Translations under genes and position numbers: made by a program | Notes under the pieces: generated by a model | Told to the model about the DNA's origin: nothing | What the model saw: the letters and a program-made list of their open reading frames with translations, nothing else | Database searches by the model: none | Source of the DNA: Comamonas halotolerans | GTDB taxonomy: Bacteria > Pseudomonadota > Gammaproteobacteria > Burkholderiales > Burkholderiaceae_C | NCBI RefSeq assembly: GCF_030162935.1 | Contig: NZ_JASAUZ010000034.1 | Location: forward strand, 62,001-126,000 | Length of the DNA: 64,000 nt | Direction of reading: 5' to 3' | In this document: one piece after another, positions 46,597-56,120 of the stretch | How positions within the stretch are numbered: the first letter of the stretch is position 1 | Layout: each line of letters starts with the position of its first letter

Positions 46597-47907
46597 ATGG
46601 CCGTTACAGTTGAAACCCTTGAAAAGCTCGAGCGCAAAATTTCGCTGAGCTTGCCTCTTGCTGCAATCCAGAGCGAAGTTGAAGCGCGTCTGAAGAAGGT
46701 TGCGCGTACTGTGAAGATGGACGGCTTCCGTCCCGGTAAGGTGCCCATGAACGTTGTTGCCCAGCGTTATGGTTACTCTGTGCAGTACGAAGTGCTGAAC
46801 GACAAGGTGGGTGAAGAATTTGCCAAGGCCGTGCAAGAAGCCGGTCTGCGCGTTGCTGGCCAGCCTCGCATTTCCGAAAAGGAAGGCGCTGCTGAAGGCA
46901 ATGCCGAGTTTGAGGCCATCTTCGAAGTGTTTCCCGAAGTGAAGATCGGTGATCTGGCTTCTGCAGAAGTTGAAAAACTGACTGCCGATGTGGACGAGTC
47001 CGCAATCGACAAGACCTTGGACATCCTGCGCAAGCAGCGCCGCACCTTTGCTCAGCGTGCAGCCACTGAAGCTGCCGTGGACGGTGATCGCGTGACGGTT
47101 GACTTTGAAGGCAAGATCGACGGTGAGACTTTTGCCGGCGGCAAGGCTGAAGGTTTCCAATTCCTGGTTGGCGAAGGTCAAATGCTCAAGGAATTTGAAG
47201 ATGCAGTGCGTGGCATGAAGGCCGGCGAATCCAAGACTTTCCCCTTGGCATTCCCTGAGGATTACCATGGTAAGGACGTGGCAGGCAAGACAGCTGACTT
47301 CCTGGTGACCTTGAACAAGGTTGAAGCAGCCAATCTGCCCGAAGTGGACGAGGCTCTGGTGAAGTCGCTGGGTATTGCTGACGGTTCCGTGGAAGCACTG
47401 CGCGCAGACATCAAGAAGAACCTGGAGCGTGAAGTCAAGTTCCGTTTGCAGGCGCGCAACAAGCAAGCCGTGATGGATGCTCTGGTTTCCGTGGCTGAAC
47501 TGGATCTGCCCAAGGCTTCGGTGCAAGCCGAAGTGGCTCGCCTGATGGAAAGCGCTCGCGCTGACCTGAAGCAGCGTGGCATCAAGGATGCTGACAAGGC
47601 TGAAATCCCTGAAGACATCTTCATGCCTCAAGCCGAGCGCCGCGTGCGTCTGGGCTTGGTGGTGGCTGAATTGGTCAAGGCCAACAAGCTGGAAGCCACT
47701 CCTGAGCAACTGAAGGCGCATGTAGACGAACTGGCTGCTTCCTACGAGAAGCCTGAAGAAGTGGTGCGCTGGTATTTTGGCGATCGTCAGCGTTTGGCGG
47801 AAGTGGAAGCTGTTGTGATTGAAAACAACGTGACCGAGTTCGTTTTGGGCAAAGCCAAGGTAAGCGACAAGGCAGTGTCGTTCGATGAACTGATGGGTCA
47901 AGCCTAA
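46597..47907 (+). CDS. tig: Trigger factor
   Basis: Trigger factor is the ribosome-bound chaperone and peptidyl-prolyl isomerase that meets nascent chains. The 436-residue protein has the N-terminal ribosome-binding loop in [17 protein letters not shown] (near residues 44-60), the PPIase domain starting near residue 150 ([19 protein letters not shown]) and a long helical C-terminal chaperone domain. Start ATG 46597 ([11 protein letters not shown]) is standard. It heads the tig-clpP-clpX-lon chain typical of proteobacteria. A hairpin lies between it and clpP. Confidence 0.98.
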   Translation: MAVTVETLEKLERKISLSLPLAAIQSEVEARLKKVARTVKMDGFRPGKVPMNVVAQRYGYSVQYEVLNDKVGEEFAKAVQEAGLRVAGQPRISEKEGAAEGNAEFEAIFEVFPEVKIGDLASAEVEKLTADVDESAIDKTLDILRKQRRTFAQRAATEAAVDGDRVTVDFEGKIDGETFAGGKAEGFQFLVGEGQMLKEFEDAVRGMKAGESKTFPLAFPEDYHGKDVAGKTADFLVTLNKVEAANLPEVDEALVKSLGIADGSVEALRADIKKNLEREVKFRLQARNKQAVMDALVSVAELDLPKASVQAEVARLMESARADLKQRGIKDADKAEIPEDIFMPQAERRVRLGLVVAELVKANKLEATPEQLKAHVDELAASYEKPEEVVRWYFGDRQRLAEVEAVVIENNVTEFVLGKAKVSDKAVSFDELMGQA

Positions 47908-47983
47908 TTAGGCACCCTCGAGCAAGGCAAGCCGCTCATCGCTCGTTAGTGATTGGGCGGTTTGGCAAAAAAGTTCTGGATCC

Positions 47984-48011
47984 GGGGCTTGTGCTTTTCA
48001 GCACAAGCCCC
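47984..48011 (+). terminator. Perfect hairpin between tig and clpP
   Basis: GGGGCTTGTGC - TTTTCA - GCACAAGCCCC, then ATTTCATTTC: a strong hairpin with an imperfect T-run. It could terminate tig or attenuate read-through into clpP. Confidence 0.7.
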
Positions 48012-48062
48012 ATTTCATTTCTTGGTTACAGTATTTGTTCTGTTCCCCCGTTTGGAGAAAAC

Positions 48063-48671
48063 ATGAGCGCATTGGATATGCAAGGCTTGGGCATGGTGCC
48101 CATGGTGGTTGAGCAGTCGGGCCGCGGTGAGCGGTCTTATGACATCTATTCCCGCTTGCTCAAAGAGCGCGTGATTTTTTTGGTTGGTGAAGTGAACGAC
48201 CAGACCGCGAACTTGGTGGTCGCTCAGCTGCTGTTTCTGGAGAGTGAAAACCCTGAGAAGGATATTTCCTTCTACATCAACTCTCCTGGTGGTAGTGTGT
48301 CGGCAGGCATGGCGATTTTTGACACCATGAACTTCATCAAGCCAGATGTGTCCACCTTGTGCTGCGGCATGGCTGCTAGCATGGGTGCTTTCCTGCTGGC
48401 TGCAGGCGCCAAGGGCAAACGTTTTGCTTTGCCTAACTCTCAGGTCATGATTCATCAACCTTTGGGTGGCGCGCGCGGTCAGGCAACAGAAATTGAAATT
48501 CATGCACGTGAAATTCTGAAAACACGTGAGCGTTTGAATGTAATCTTGGCGGAGCGTACCGGCCAGCCACTGGAAAAGATTCGCCACGACACAGAGCGCG
48601 ATTACTACCTGTCTGCGCAGGAAGCCAAAGACTACGGTCTGGTTGACAGCGTGATTGAAAAACGCGCCTAA
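48063..48671 (+). CDS. clpP: ATP-dependent Clp protease proteolytic subunit
   Basis: ClpP forms the tetradecameric proteolytic barrel fed by ClpX or ClpA. The 202-residue protein contains the Ser-His-Asp triad: Ser in [11 protein letters not shown] (residue 106), His in [10 protein letters not shown] (residue 131) and Asp in the [11 protein letters not shown] segment. The ATG at 48063 follows GGAGAAAAC and gives the usual length. The in-frame ATG 47949 would run through the hairpin. Confidence 0.98.
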   Translation: MSALDMQGLGMVPMVVEQSGRGERSYDIYSRLLKERVIFLVGEVNDQTANLVVAQLLFLESENPEKDISFYINSPGGSVSAGMAIFDTMNFIKPDVSTLCCGMAASMGAFLLAAGAKGKRFALPNSQVMIHQPLGGARGQATEIEIHAREILKTRERLNVILAERTGQPLEKIRHDTERDYYLSAQEAKDYGLVDSVIEKRA

Positions 48672-48692
48672 CCATTAGCGCTGATCAGCAGC

Positions 48693-48727
48693 AAACGGCG
48701 CTTTCCCCTTCGGGTAGCGCCGTTTTT
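48693..48727 (+). terminator. Terminator between clpP and clpX
   Basis: AAACGGCGCT / AGCGCCGTTTTT stem with a TTCCCCTTCGGGT loop and T-run. It suggests clpX also has its own promoter just downstream. Confidence 0.85.
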
Positions 48728-48777
48728 ACATTGCTATCATCCTCTCCTCTTATTGACGTAAACAAGGCGTAGCCCCC

Positions 48778-50040
48778 ATGGCCGAGAAAAAAGGCACAAC
48801 CAGCGAAAAAAACCTTTATTGCACCTTCTGTGGCAAAAGCCAGCATGAGGTCAAAAAGCTGATTGCTGGTCCGTCCGTCTTCATCTGTGATGAGTGCATT
48901 GATTTGTGTAATGAAATCATTCGCGATGAGGTACCGGACAACAGCGCGCGCGAGGCACGCGGTGATCTGCCTACGCCTGCTGAAATCAAGTCCAATCTGG
49001 ACAACTACGTGATTGACCAAGAGCAGGCCAAGCGCACACTGGCGGTGGCGGTGTACAACCACTACAAGCGCCTCAATCACAAAGACAAGGCGGGCAAGGA
49101 TGATGTGGAGCTGTCCAAGAGCAACATCCTGCTGATTGGCCCCACCGGGTCAGGTAAGACCTTGTTGGCACAAACACTGGCGCGTCAGCTTGATGTGCCG
49201 TTCGTGATGGCTGATGCCACGACGCTGACTGAAGCTGGTTATGTGGGTGAGGACGTTGAGAACATTGTCCAGAAGTTGCTGCAAAGTTGCGAGTACAACG
49301 TAGAGCGTGCACAACGTGGCATTGTCTATATTGACGAAATCGACAAGATTTCACGTAAGTCAGATAACCCCAGCATCACCCGTGATGTGTCCGGTGAAGG
49401 CGTGCAGCAGGCTTTGCTGAAGCTGATTGAAGGCACCATGGCCAGTGTGCCTCCTCAAGGTGGTCGCAAGCATCCCAATCAGGACTTCTTGCAGGTCGAT
49501 ACCACGAATATCTTGTTTATCTGTGGTGGTGCTTTCCAGGGCCTGGAAAAAGTCATTGAGAACCGCACCGAGGCATCGGGCATCGGCTTTGGCGCTTCAG
49601 TGCGCAGCAAGGCCAACCGTTCTCTGACCGAGCTGTTTCAGGACATCGAGCCAGAAGACCTGATCAAGTTCGGCATCATCCCTGAACTGGTCGGTCGTAT
49701 GCCCGTGGTGACGGCGTTGACCGAGCTGAATGAAGAAGCCTTGGTGCGCATTCTCACGGAGCCCAAGAACGCACTGGTCAAGCAATACAACAAGCTGTTG
49801 GCCATGGAGGGCGTGGAGCTGGAAGTGCGTCCTTCAGCGCTGTCGGCTATTGCGCGCAAGGCCATTGCTCGTAAAACAGGTGCTCGTGGTCTGCGCTCGA
49901 TTCTGGAACAGTCGCTGCTGTCGACCATGTTTGACTTGCCCAACCTCGAGAATGTCGAAAAGGTGGTCTTGGAAGAGTCCACCATTGAAGAGGGCAAAGC
50001 CCCCTTGCTGGTCTACCGGGAAGCTGCAAAAAAGGCCTGA
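48778..50040 (+). CDS. clpX: ATP-dependent Clp protease ATP-binding subunit ClpX
   Basis: ClpX unfolds tagged proteins and feeds them to ClpP. The 420-residue AAA+ protein has the N-terminal zinc-binding domain ([11 protein letters not shown] and [10 protein letters not shown], four Cys), Walker [13 protein letters not shown] near residue 120, Walker [12 protein letters not shown] near 185, and the [14 protein letters not shown] sensor-2 region near 362. Length and start ([12 protein letters not shown]) are normal. It is 106 bases after clpP and 112 bases before lon. Confidence 0.98.
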   Translation: MAEKKGTTSEKNLYCTFCGKSQHEVKKLIAGPSVFICDECIDLCNEIIRDEVPDNSAREARGDLPTPAEIKSNLDNYVIDQEQAKRTLAVAVYNHYKRLNHKDKAGKDDVELSKSNILLIGPTGSGKTLLAQTLARQLDVPFVMADATTLTEAGYVGEDVENIVQKLLQSCEYNVERAQRGIVYIDEIDKISRKSDNPSITRDVSGEGVQQALLKLIEGTMASVPPQGGRKHPNQDFLQVDTTNILFICGGAFQGLEKVIENRTEASGIGFGASVRSKANRSLTELFQDIEPEDLIKFGIIPELVGRMPVVTALTELNEEALVRILTEPKNALVKQYNKLLAMEGVELEVRPSALSAIARKAIARKTGARGLRSILEQSLLSTMFDLPNLENVEKVVLEESTIEEGKAPLLVYREAAKKA

Positions 50041-50152
50041 TTGATGGGGTGTGGCCTGTTTTGTGGCAGGCCCATTTCGCTGCAAGCAGTAGTTTGCGGT
50101 ACAAAAAATTGATGAGTCCTGGCACAGGATGCCGGGATGGAGAAGGAGTTCT

Positions 50153-52585
50153 ATGTCAGAACCTACTGTTTTGAGCAGTGAGGCAGCGTTGGAGTTGCCG
50201 CTGTTGCCTTTGAGGGATGTGGTGGTCTTCCCGCACATGGTGATTCCACTGTTTGTGGGTCGTGCAAAGAGCATCAAGGCGCTGGAGCTGGCGATGGAGG
50301 CAGATCGCCGCATCATGCTGGTGGCCCAAAAGACGGCATCCAAGGATGAGCCTGCGGTTGATGATCTGTTTGAGGTGGGAAGCATTTCCACCATCTTGCA
50401 GATGCTCAAGTTGCCGGACGGCACCGTCAAGGTGCTGGTAGAAGGCCAGCAACGTGCCAAGTTGCTGAGTGTGGAGGATCAGGACAGCCACTTTGTGGCA
50501 CGTTGTGAAGCCATTTCTGCGCAAGAGCCGACCAGTGAGCAAGCCAGCGAAATTGAGGCACTGCGCCGTGCGGTGTCGCAGCAGTTTGATCAATACGTCA
50601 AGCTTAACAAGAAGATCCCATCTGAGATTCTGACGTCGATTGCAGGCATTGATGATGCAGGCCGTTTGGCAGACACCATTGCCGCGCATCTGCCTTTGAA
50701 GCTCGATCACAAGCAGATCGTATTGAATTTGTCAGATGTGAAGGAGCGCCTTGAAAATCTGTTTGAGCAACTCGAACGCGAAGTCGACATTTTGAATGTC
50801 GATAAAAAAATTCGTGGTCGTGTCAAGCGCCAAATGGAAAAGAACCAGCGTGACTTTTATCTGAATGAGCAGGTCAAAGCCATTCAGAAGGAGTTGGGCG
50901 AAGGCGAGGATGGCGCCGACCTGGAAGAGATCGAAAAGAAAATCAAGGCAGCCAGGATGCCTGCCGAAGCCCGCAAGAAGGCGGAAGCCGAGCTGAAAAA
51001 GCTCAAACTGATGTCACCAATGTCGGCTGAAGCGACGGTGGTGCGCAACTACATTGATGTGCTGACAGGTCTGCCTTGGAGTAAAAAAACCAAGATCAAG
51101 CACGATCTGGCAAATGCCGAGGAAGTTTTGAATGCAGACCACTTTGGCCTGGAGAAGGTCAAGGATCGCATTCTGGAGTACCTCGCGGTGCAGCAGCGCG
51201 TGGACAAGGTCAAGGCGCCTATCTTGTGCCTGGTAGGGCCTCCAGGCGTGGGCAAGACTTCGCTGGGTCAGTCGATTGCCAAGGCCACAGGGCGCAAGTA
51301 TGTGCGCATGGCTTTGGGTGGAATGCGCGATGAGGCTGAAATTCGTGGTCACCGTCGTACCTATATTGGAGCCATGCCTGGCAAGGTGCTGCAGAGCCTG
51401 GACAAGGTTGGCACACGCAATCCCTTGTTCTTGCTCGACGAGATTGACAAGCTGGGTATGGACTTTCGGGGGGATCCTTCCAGCGCATTGCTGGAGGTGC
51501 TGGACCCTGAACAAAACAATGCCTTTGGTGACCACTATGTAGAGGTGGACTTCGACCTGAGCGATGTGATGTTTGTGGCTACATCCAACTCCATGAACAT
51601 TCCACCGGCTTTGCTGGATCGCATGGAAGTGATTCGTCTGGCAGGTTATACAGAGGATGAAAAGCTCAACATTGCCAAGCGCTATCTGCTGCCCAAGCAG
51701 ATCACCAACAATGGTCTCAAAGAGGGGGAGCTGGAAGTCAAGGATGAGGCGATCCGGGACATTGTGCGCTATTACACGCGTGAAGCGGGGGTACGCTCGC
51801 TGGAGCGAGAGTTATCCAAGATTTGCCGCAAGGTAGTCAAAGGATTGCAGCTCAAGAAGCTTAAACCCAAGGTAACCGTCAAGTCTGCCAACCTTGATGA
51901 CTATTTGGGTGTGCGCAAGTACACCTATGGCCGCGCAGAAGAGCAAAATCAGGTTGGTCAGGTGGTCGGCTTGGCATGGACTGAAGTTGGTGGTGATTTG
52001 CTGACGATTGAAGCGGCCACCATGCCTGGCAAGGGCAACATCCTGCGCACAGGCTCCCTCGGTGATGTGATGAAGGAGTCTGTCGAAGCTGCGCGTACTG
52101 TGGTGCGTAGCCGTTCACGTGCTTTGGGGATTGAAGATAGCGCGTTCGAAAAGCGCGACATCCATGTGCACGTTCCAGATGGTGCCACACCCAAGGACGG
52201 TCCTAGTGCGGGCGCTGCAATGACGACAGCATTTGTTTCGGCGTTGACTGGAATTCCTGTGCGAGCGGATGTGGCCATGACAGGTGAAATCACCTTGCGT
52301 GGTGAGGTGACCGCAATCGGTGGATTGAAAGAAAAGTTGCTTGCCGCGTTGCGTGGTGGTATCAAGACGGTGTTGATCCCTCATGAAAACGTGAAGGATC
52401 TGCAGGAAATTCCAGCGAACGTGAAATCAGAGTTGGAAATCATTCCGGTACGCTGGATTGATGAAGTCTTGAAGATCGCTCTGGAGCGCATGCCTGTTGC
52501 TTTGGAGGATGAGGCGCCTGTTGTGGCTGCCAAGGCTGTGGCTGGTAAAACTGTGGCCAAGAAAACGAGAGCGGTGAAGCATTGA
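50153..52585 (+). CDS. lon: ATP-dependent protease Lon
   Basis: Lon degrades misfolded and regulatory proteins in one polypeptide. The 810-residue chain has an N-terminal substrate-binding domain (LPLLPLRDVVVFPHMVIPLF near residue 14), the AAA+ module with Walker A CLVGPPGVGKTSLG near residue 360 and FLLDEIDKLG near 430, and the C-terminal Ser/Lys protease domain with KDGPSAGAAM near 684 and the Lys dyad partner about 43 residues later. It ends in a Lys/Ala-rich tail. ATG 50153 has GGAG 8-11 bases upstream; ATG 50129 is upstream and not favoured. Confidence 0.98.
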   Translation: MSEPTVLSSEAALELPLLPLRDVVVFPHMVIPLFVGRAKSIKALELAMEADRRIMLVAQKTASKDEPAVDDLFEVGSISTILQMLKLPDGTVKVLVEGQQRAKLLSVEDQDSHFVARCEAISAQEPTSEQASEIEALRRAVSQQFDQYVKLNKKIPSEILTSIAGIDDAGRLADTIAAHLPLKLDHKQIVLNLSDVKERLENLFEQLEREVDILNVDKKIRGRVKRQMEKNQRDFYLNEQVKAIQKELGEGEDGADLEEIEKKIKAARMPAEARKKAEAELKKLKLMSPMSAEATVVRNYIDVLTGLPWSKKTKIKHDLANAEEVLNADHFGLEKVKDRILEYLAVQQRVDKVKAPILCLVGPPGVGKTSLGQSIAKATGRKYVRMALGGMRDEAEIRGHRRTYIGAMPGKVLQSLDKVGTRNPLFLLDEIDKLGMDFRGDPSSALLEVLDPEQNNAFGDHYVEVDFDLSDVMFVATSNSMNIPPALLDRMEVIRLAGYTEDEKLNIAKRYLLPKQITNNGLKEGELEVKDEAIRDIVRYYTREAGVRSLERELSKICRKVVKGLQLKKLKPKVTVKSANLDDYLGVRKYTYGRAEEQNQVGQVVGLAWTEVGGDLLTIEAATMPGKGNILRTGSLGDVMKESVEAARTVVRSRSRALGIEDSAFEKRDIHVHVPDGATPKDGPSAGAAMTTAFVSALTGIPVRADVAMTGEITLRGEVTAIGGLKEKLLAALRGGIKTVLIPHENVKDLQEIPANVKSELEIIPVRWIDEVLKIALERMPVALEDEAPVVAAKAVAGKTVAKKTRAVKH

Positions 52586-52592
52586 TGAAAAT

Positions 52593-52634
52593 TTGTAGCG
52601 CAGTCTTCTGGAGCATCAAAAAATTGCGCTACAA
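52593..52634 (+). terminator. Inverted repeat after lon
   Basis: Perfect 10-base arms TTGTAGCGCA / TGCGCTACAA with a 22-base loop just after the lon stop. No long T-run, so this is a weak terminator or processing site ahead of the tRNA array; TACAAT in the second arm may instead be a -10. Confidence 0.4.
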
Positions 52635-52693
52635 TTCAATTCATCGCAGCGATGCTTGATTTCTGTTGTAGAATTTAAGGCTTCGCAAGATAA

Positions 52694-52769
52694 GCGGGAA
52701 TAGCTCAGTTGGTAGAGCGATACCTTGCCAAGGTATAGGTCGTCGGTTCGAACCCGATTTCCCGCTCCA
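52694..52769 (+). tRNA. tRNA-Gly (anticodon GCC), copy 1
   Basis: A 76-base tRNA with acceptor GCGGGAA / TTCCCGC, encoded TCCA, anticodon loop TTGCCAA. Identical to two later copies. TAGAAT about 20 bases upstream may be its -10. Confidence 0.97.
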
Positions 52770-52827
52770 GGTTTTCTGGAGCTTGTCTGTGATAAGTTTC
52801 ATGGTTTCCAAGCAATTGGAAGCACAA

Positions 52828-52903
52828 GCGGGAATAGCTCAGTTGGTAGAGCGATACCTTGCCAAGGTATAGGTCGTCGGTTCGAACCCGATTTCCCGCT
52901 CCA
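52828..52903 (+). tRNA. tRNA-Gly (anticodon GCC), copy 2
   Basis: Identical 76-base copy of the first tRNA-Gly. Short spacers suggest one polycistronic transcript. Confidence 0.97.
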
Positions 52904-52934
52904 GGTTTGAGGGGTTAACATAGCTCCTTGGAAT

Positions 52935-53008
52935 GGCGCGATAGCAAAGCGGTTATGCAACGGATTGCAAATCCGTCTAGTCCGGTTCGACTCCGGATCG
53001 CGCCTCCA
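52935..53008 (+). tRNA. tRNA-Cys (anticodon GCA)
   Basis: A 74-base tRNA: acceptor GGCGCGA / TCGCGCC, anticodon stem-loop CGGATTGCAAATCCG giving GCA, T-arm CCGGTTCGACTCCGG, encoded TCCA. It lies between glycine copies 2 and 3. Confidence 0.97.
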
Positions 53009-53012
53009 GAAT

Positions 53013-53088
53013 GCGGGAATAGCTCAGTTGGTAGAGCGATACCTTGCCAAGGTATAGGTCGTCGGTTCGAACCCGATTTCCCGCTCCA
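53013..53088 (+). tRNA. tRNA-Gly (anticodon GCC), copy 3
   Basis: Third identical copy, only 4 bases after tRNA-Cys. Last gene of the array; a terminator follows about 45 bases later. Confidence 0.97.
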
Positions 53089-53133
53089 TTTATTTATGCC
53101 TATAGCATTCTGAGCTTGTTGGTGCTAGGGACT

Positions 53134-53156
53134 AAGGAGCTTCGGCTCCTTTTTTC
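53134..53156 (+). terminator. Rho-independent terminator of the tRNA array
   Basis: AAGGAGC - TTCG - GCTCCTT stem-loop followed by TTTT. It ends the Gly-Gly-Cys-Gly transcript. Confidence 0.95.
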
Positions 53157-53706
53157 GTTAATGCAATCAGGCGCAATATGTGCGCTGCATTTTGCGTACG
53201 AGCGCCAATGCTGCTGATTGTGATTTCACTAGACTGTGGACACCTGCACACACTGCTGTTGGCTCTAATTTTTGGCACGTTTTGCGCAAAGAATTCATGT
53301 AGCAAGCTGTCGCCAGATGATGGTCCGGTGTTGCATTACTCGTCCGCAACAACGAAATTTTCAAGAGTGTCAAATGCGTGCGTTGATAGACGCTCCCGCC
53401 TGACCAGTCTTCAGAGCACAATGGTGCCCTGTACGGATGGGCAAACTCGGTCGGGATGCGCGCTGTATGCAATGAGGCAAGTGGCTGTGTGTTAGCCGAG
53501 CTTGATTTGGTGGGCTTGAGTAGATGAAGGGGCCAAGCGCAGCAGGTCTTGGAAAACCTTCATGGAAGAACTTCTACCCAATATCAGGTTGGCTGCATTG
53601 GGATCCGCTATCTTCCCTTGGCAGATTTCTGAGTGTGTCGAATCTTTTCCCGAGAGTTCACAGGACTGAGTGATTTCCACTGGAAGCGGGTGATTCGAAA
53701 GGGATA
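53157..53706. other. Gene-free stretch between tRNA genes
   Basis: Open frames here (longest about 105 codons) have no ribosome site or known motif, and frames on both strands are broken. One minus frame at 53492-53680 (62 codons) is unidentified. Sited between a tRNA array and tRNA-Leu, it is a plausible graveyard for inserted DNA, but I recognise nothing in it. Confidence 0.5.
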
Positions 53707-53795
53707 TGGTGCCTCGGGCCGGAATCGAACCGGCACGCCTGGTTATAGGCGGCAGATTTTAAGTCTGATGTGTCTACCAATTTCACCACCGAGGC
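53707..53795 (-). tRNA. tRNA-Leu (anticodon TAA)
   Basis: An 89-base minus-strand tRNA with long variable arm, acceptor GCCTCGG / CCGAGGC, encoded ACCA, anticodon loop CTTAAAA between CAGA and TCTG, giving TAA. T-arm GCCGGTTCGATTCCGGC is intact. Confidence 0.96.
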
Positions 53796-53924
53796 TGCAA
53801 CTCTGATCAACAGACTGACAATCCTCTAAGCATAACCGATATTCCTGCTCACAAAAGCTTGAACAATGTGAATCACTTTGCGGTTTCGTAGCCGCTTCAT
53901 AAAGACATAGTCATACTAGGCGCC

Positions 53925-54468
53925 CTTATCCACAATAGAGATGGAAGCAGTGTGCTCGGCCTAGCGTTTGTGCAGATATGGGTAGACCCTGCGCTATGGG
54001 TGATGTGCGCACTGGTACGGTGTTTGCAGCGAAAAGAGTGGCGCATTTACGCAGTACATCAACTGCACGTTAGTCGTGCATGAAGGTTTGCGGTGGTACT
54101 AAGCAAAGAAACATAGCCTCGGCTGACGCGCAGGAGCTGTGCCTGATGTGTGAACGGCAAGCTATGGTTGCGTTTAGTCGTTGCTTGTCGCTAAGCAATC
54201 CTGCTTTGCTCAGCGCTCTTCACCAGAGAACTTTTTCAAACTCTGCAGCCCTAACTTGATCTGTAGCTCTTTGTTGTCAACTACAGGTGGTGCTGCAGCA
54301 AACACATCAGCAATTTACTCTGGTCGTAGCTGCTTCCAACGGGCAACCTAGCTGGGATGAAGCTCAGAATGCGGAGCCAGCTCAATGACGGGATGCGCTA
54401 CCGCGCAGCGCGGTCTCGAACGCCCGCTTGGCATTCAAAGAGGCGCGGTGTTTGCTGCGCGATTTGAT
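53925..54468 (-). mobile_element. Decayed IS3-family element (orfA and orfB remnants)
   Basis: Minus-strand frames show broken pieces of an IS3-family transposase in the right order. From 54468: IKSRSKHRASLNAKRAFETA (orfA start, first Met now Ile). After a stop and frameshift: ELHPS*VARWKQLRPE*IADVF, then KELQIKLGLQSLKKF down to 54210. After another shift: KAGLLSDKQR, then HSLPFTHQAQLLRVSRGYVS, the orfB N-terminus with its RQ-AQLL-SRG pattern. A final fragment VYPYLHKR lies near 53973-53990. Stops, shifts and a deletion leave no function. Inverted-repeat ends are not found. It lies just beyond tRNA-Leu(TAA). Confidence 0.75.
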
Positions 54469-54655
54469 AGTCTTAGACCTCGCCAAGACCGGCCAGATAT
54501 CAGGTCATTGTGCGGGAAGAATGTTCTTAAGCTACGTAGTCTAAAAACGAGGTTCTTCAAACGTGAAGCTGCCAGAGTTTCAGCAAAAGCTGCTTGATTC
54601 AGGTGTTGCTAAACTCAGTCGAGACCAAATTGCGTCTACTTTCAAATGCAATTCA

Positions 54656-55255
54656 TCATGACCTGAGGTTTTGGGCTGGAGGGAGTTTCATGGCCTCCAA
54701 ATCAGGGTTGAACAGAGATTGGTTCGTGGCTTCCGCCAATTCGATGATGTAGCCAGGTGCTAGCAGCAGGCGACCTTGAGCGCCCATGATGTTCGGTGTG
54801 CGTTTTTGCAGGATGGGAATCCCGTTAAGTCTTGCTTTTTCATAGACTGCATCAATCGAGTCCACCACGTACATGGTTTTTGTCTGCTGAATGTAGTCAG
54901 GCAAGGTTGCCAAATTCTCATTTTCGATGACCACTAGCGATACGTCGCCCAACGCTGACTGCAAGCCAACTACTTGCAGGTTGTGGTATTCCTTGAGGCG
55001 GAATTCGTACTCAATCTTGCCATCAAGATAATCGAGGTAGTTCCGGATGTATTGCGGAGCTTGCTCGGGTGTCAATATCACTCTCTCATAAGGTCCTGAG
55101 ACCAAATGACCGGCGAATAAGCTATGTTCAACCAAGCTCCCTTTGTGAATAGCGGGAGGTGTAGTGCTGGCTGCGTATGCCAATGGTGCCCCGATGGCTG
55201 CCAATGCGCCGACTTTGAGTGATTGACGCCGCTGAGATTGGAACGATGTAGACAT
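54656..55255 (-). CDS. Tat-exported VOC-like protein
   Basis: A 199-residue protein. Its N-terminus has the twin-arginine pattern QRRQSLKVGALAAIGAPLAYA, trimmed here to RRQSLKVGALAAIG, predicting Tat export. The C-terminal half looks like a VOC/glyoxalase unit (MYVVDSIDAVYEKARLNGIP, then GRLLLAPGYIIELAE with a closing Glu), though the first half is not typical. ATG 55255 (MSTSFQSQRR) has GGAG about 8 bases upstream. It is the last gene of the SMP-30/SDR operon, 73 bases behind the SDR gene. Role unknown; periplasmic handling of the lactone pathway's compound is conceivable. Confidence 0.75.
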   Translation of the reverse strand: MSTSFQSQRRQSLKVGALAAIGAPLAYAASTTPPAIHKGSLVEHSLFAGHLVSGPYERVILTPEQAPQYIRNYLDYLDGKIEYEFRLKEYHNLQVVGLQSALGDVSLVVIENENLATLPDYIQQTKTMYVVDSIDAVYEKARLNGIPILQKRTPNIMGAQGRLLLAPGYIIELAEATNQSLFNPDLEAMKLPPAQNLRS

Positions 55256-55328
55256 GTTTTCTCCTAACTGGTTAGGGTGTGATGTGCGCTTGCAACCAAA
55301 ATGCGAAAGTTGCACAGCGCAAATTGGT

Positions 55329-56120
55329 TTAGATCTCTGGCTTTTGGGTCAAGGGCATGCCATTGAGCAGGTAGCCACCATCCGCTGCCACGATCTGACC
55401 AGTGACAAACGAGGCTTCATCAGAGCTGAGCCACAGGGCCAGATTTGCAACCTCAAGTGGATCTGCTCCCCGGTGCATGGGCGTGGCTTGCCGAGAATGC
55501 TCAGCAAAATTCGAGATGATGGTTGCGGTTTTGTCGCTCATCGGCGTGATGGTGTAGCCGGGAACCACGACGTTCACGCGAATGCCAAAGGGGGCGTACT
55601 CCATGGCGACCACTTTGCTAAGTCCAATCAGACCAGCTTTGGAGGCGGCATAGGCCGCAAGATTGGCTGCGCCAGTCATGCCGCCGATGGACGATGTGTT
55701 GACGATGGCGCCGCTGCCTTGCTTGAGCATTTGACGTGCCTCCGCACGCATCAGCAAAAAGTTGCTGGTCAGGTTGACTGCGATGATGCGGTCCCAGTCT
55801 TTCTTTTCAGCATGCACGATGGGGGCGTGTACACCACTGATGCCTGCATTATTGAAGGCCACATCCAGCCTCCCCTCTTGAGACACAATGCCGCCAATCA
55901 GACGTTCCACATCGTCTTCAAGGCTGATGTCTGCATGTTGAAAACGCATGTACAGGCCTTTTTGCAGTGCTTCCTGGACGAGAGCCTGGCCGCCTTCATC
56001 ATTCAAGTCGGCTCCTATGACTTTTGCACCGCGCTCGGCGTAAGCCAGCGCTGCTGCTTTGCCGATACCGGAACCGGCGCCAGTGACAAGGACAACTTTG
56101 TTTTGAAATGCTTTAGTCAT
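55329..56120 (-). CDS. Short-chain dehydrogenase/reductase (SDR)
   Basis: A 263-residue classical SDR. The cofactor loop is VLVTGAGSGIGKAAALA (residues about 9-25), the central NNAGISG near 90. The catalytic Ser is in NTSSIGG near 141 and the YAASK motif is near 156. The acidic residue after beta-2 (GADLND) favours NAD(H). The end GGYLLNGMPLT is family-like. Its start overlaps the SMP-30 gene by 8 bases (ATGACTAA), so the two are translationally coupled. The pair suggests oxidation of a sugar- or alcohol-derived compound to a lactone, then hydrolysis. Confidence 0.95.
   Translation of the reverse strand: MTKAFQNKVVLVTGAGSGIGKAAALAYAERGAKVIGADLNDEGGQALVQEALQKGLYMRFQHADISLEDDVERLIGGIVSQEGRLDVAFNNAGISGVHAPIVHAEKKDWDRIIAVNLTSNFLLMRAEARQMLKQGSGAIVNTSSIGGMTGAANLAAYAASKAGLIGLSKVVAMEYAPFGIRVNVVVPGYTITPMSDKTATIISNFAEHSRQATPMHRGADPLEVANLALWLSSDEASFVTGQIVAADGGYLLNGMPLTQKPEI

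Noticed and set aside
46585-47901. A 438-codon open frame antisense to tig
   Set aside because: It mirrors the trigger factor frame almost base for base, has no ribosome site or motif and is explained by codon bias on the opposite strand.
52694-53088. Repeats resembling a CRISPR array
   Set aside because: The repeats are full tRNA genes that fold as cloverleafs with encoded TCCA ends, and the spacers differ in length.
53707-54656. An integrase or att site at tRNA-Leu(TAA)
   Set aside because: No repeat of the tRNA 3' end was seen within the region, and the remnants are IS3-type rather than integrase-type.
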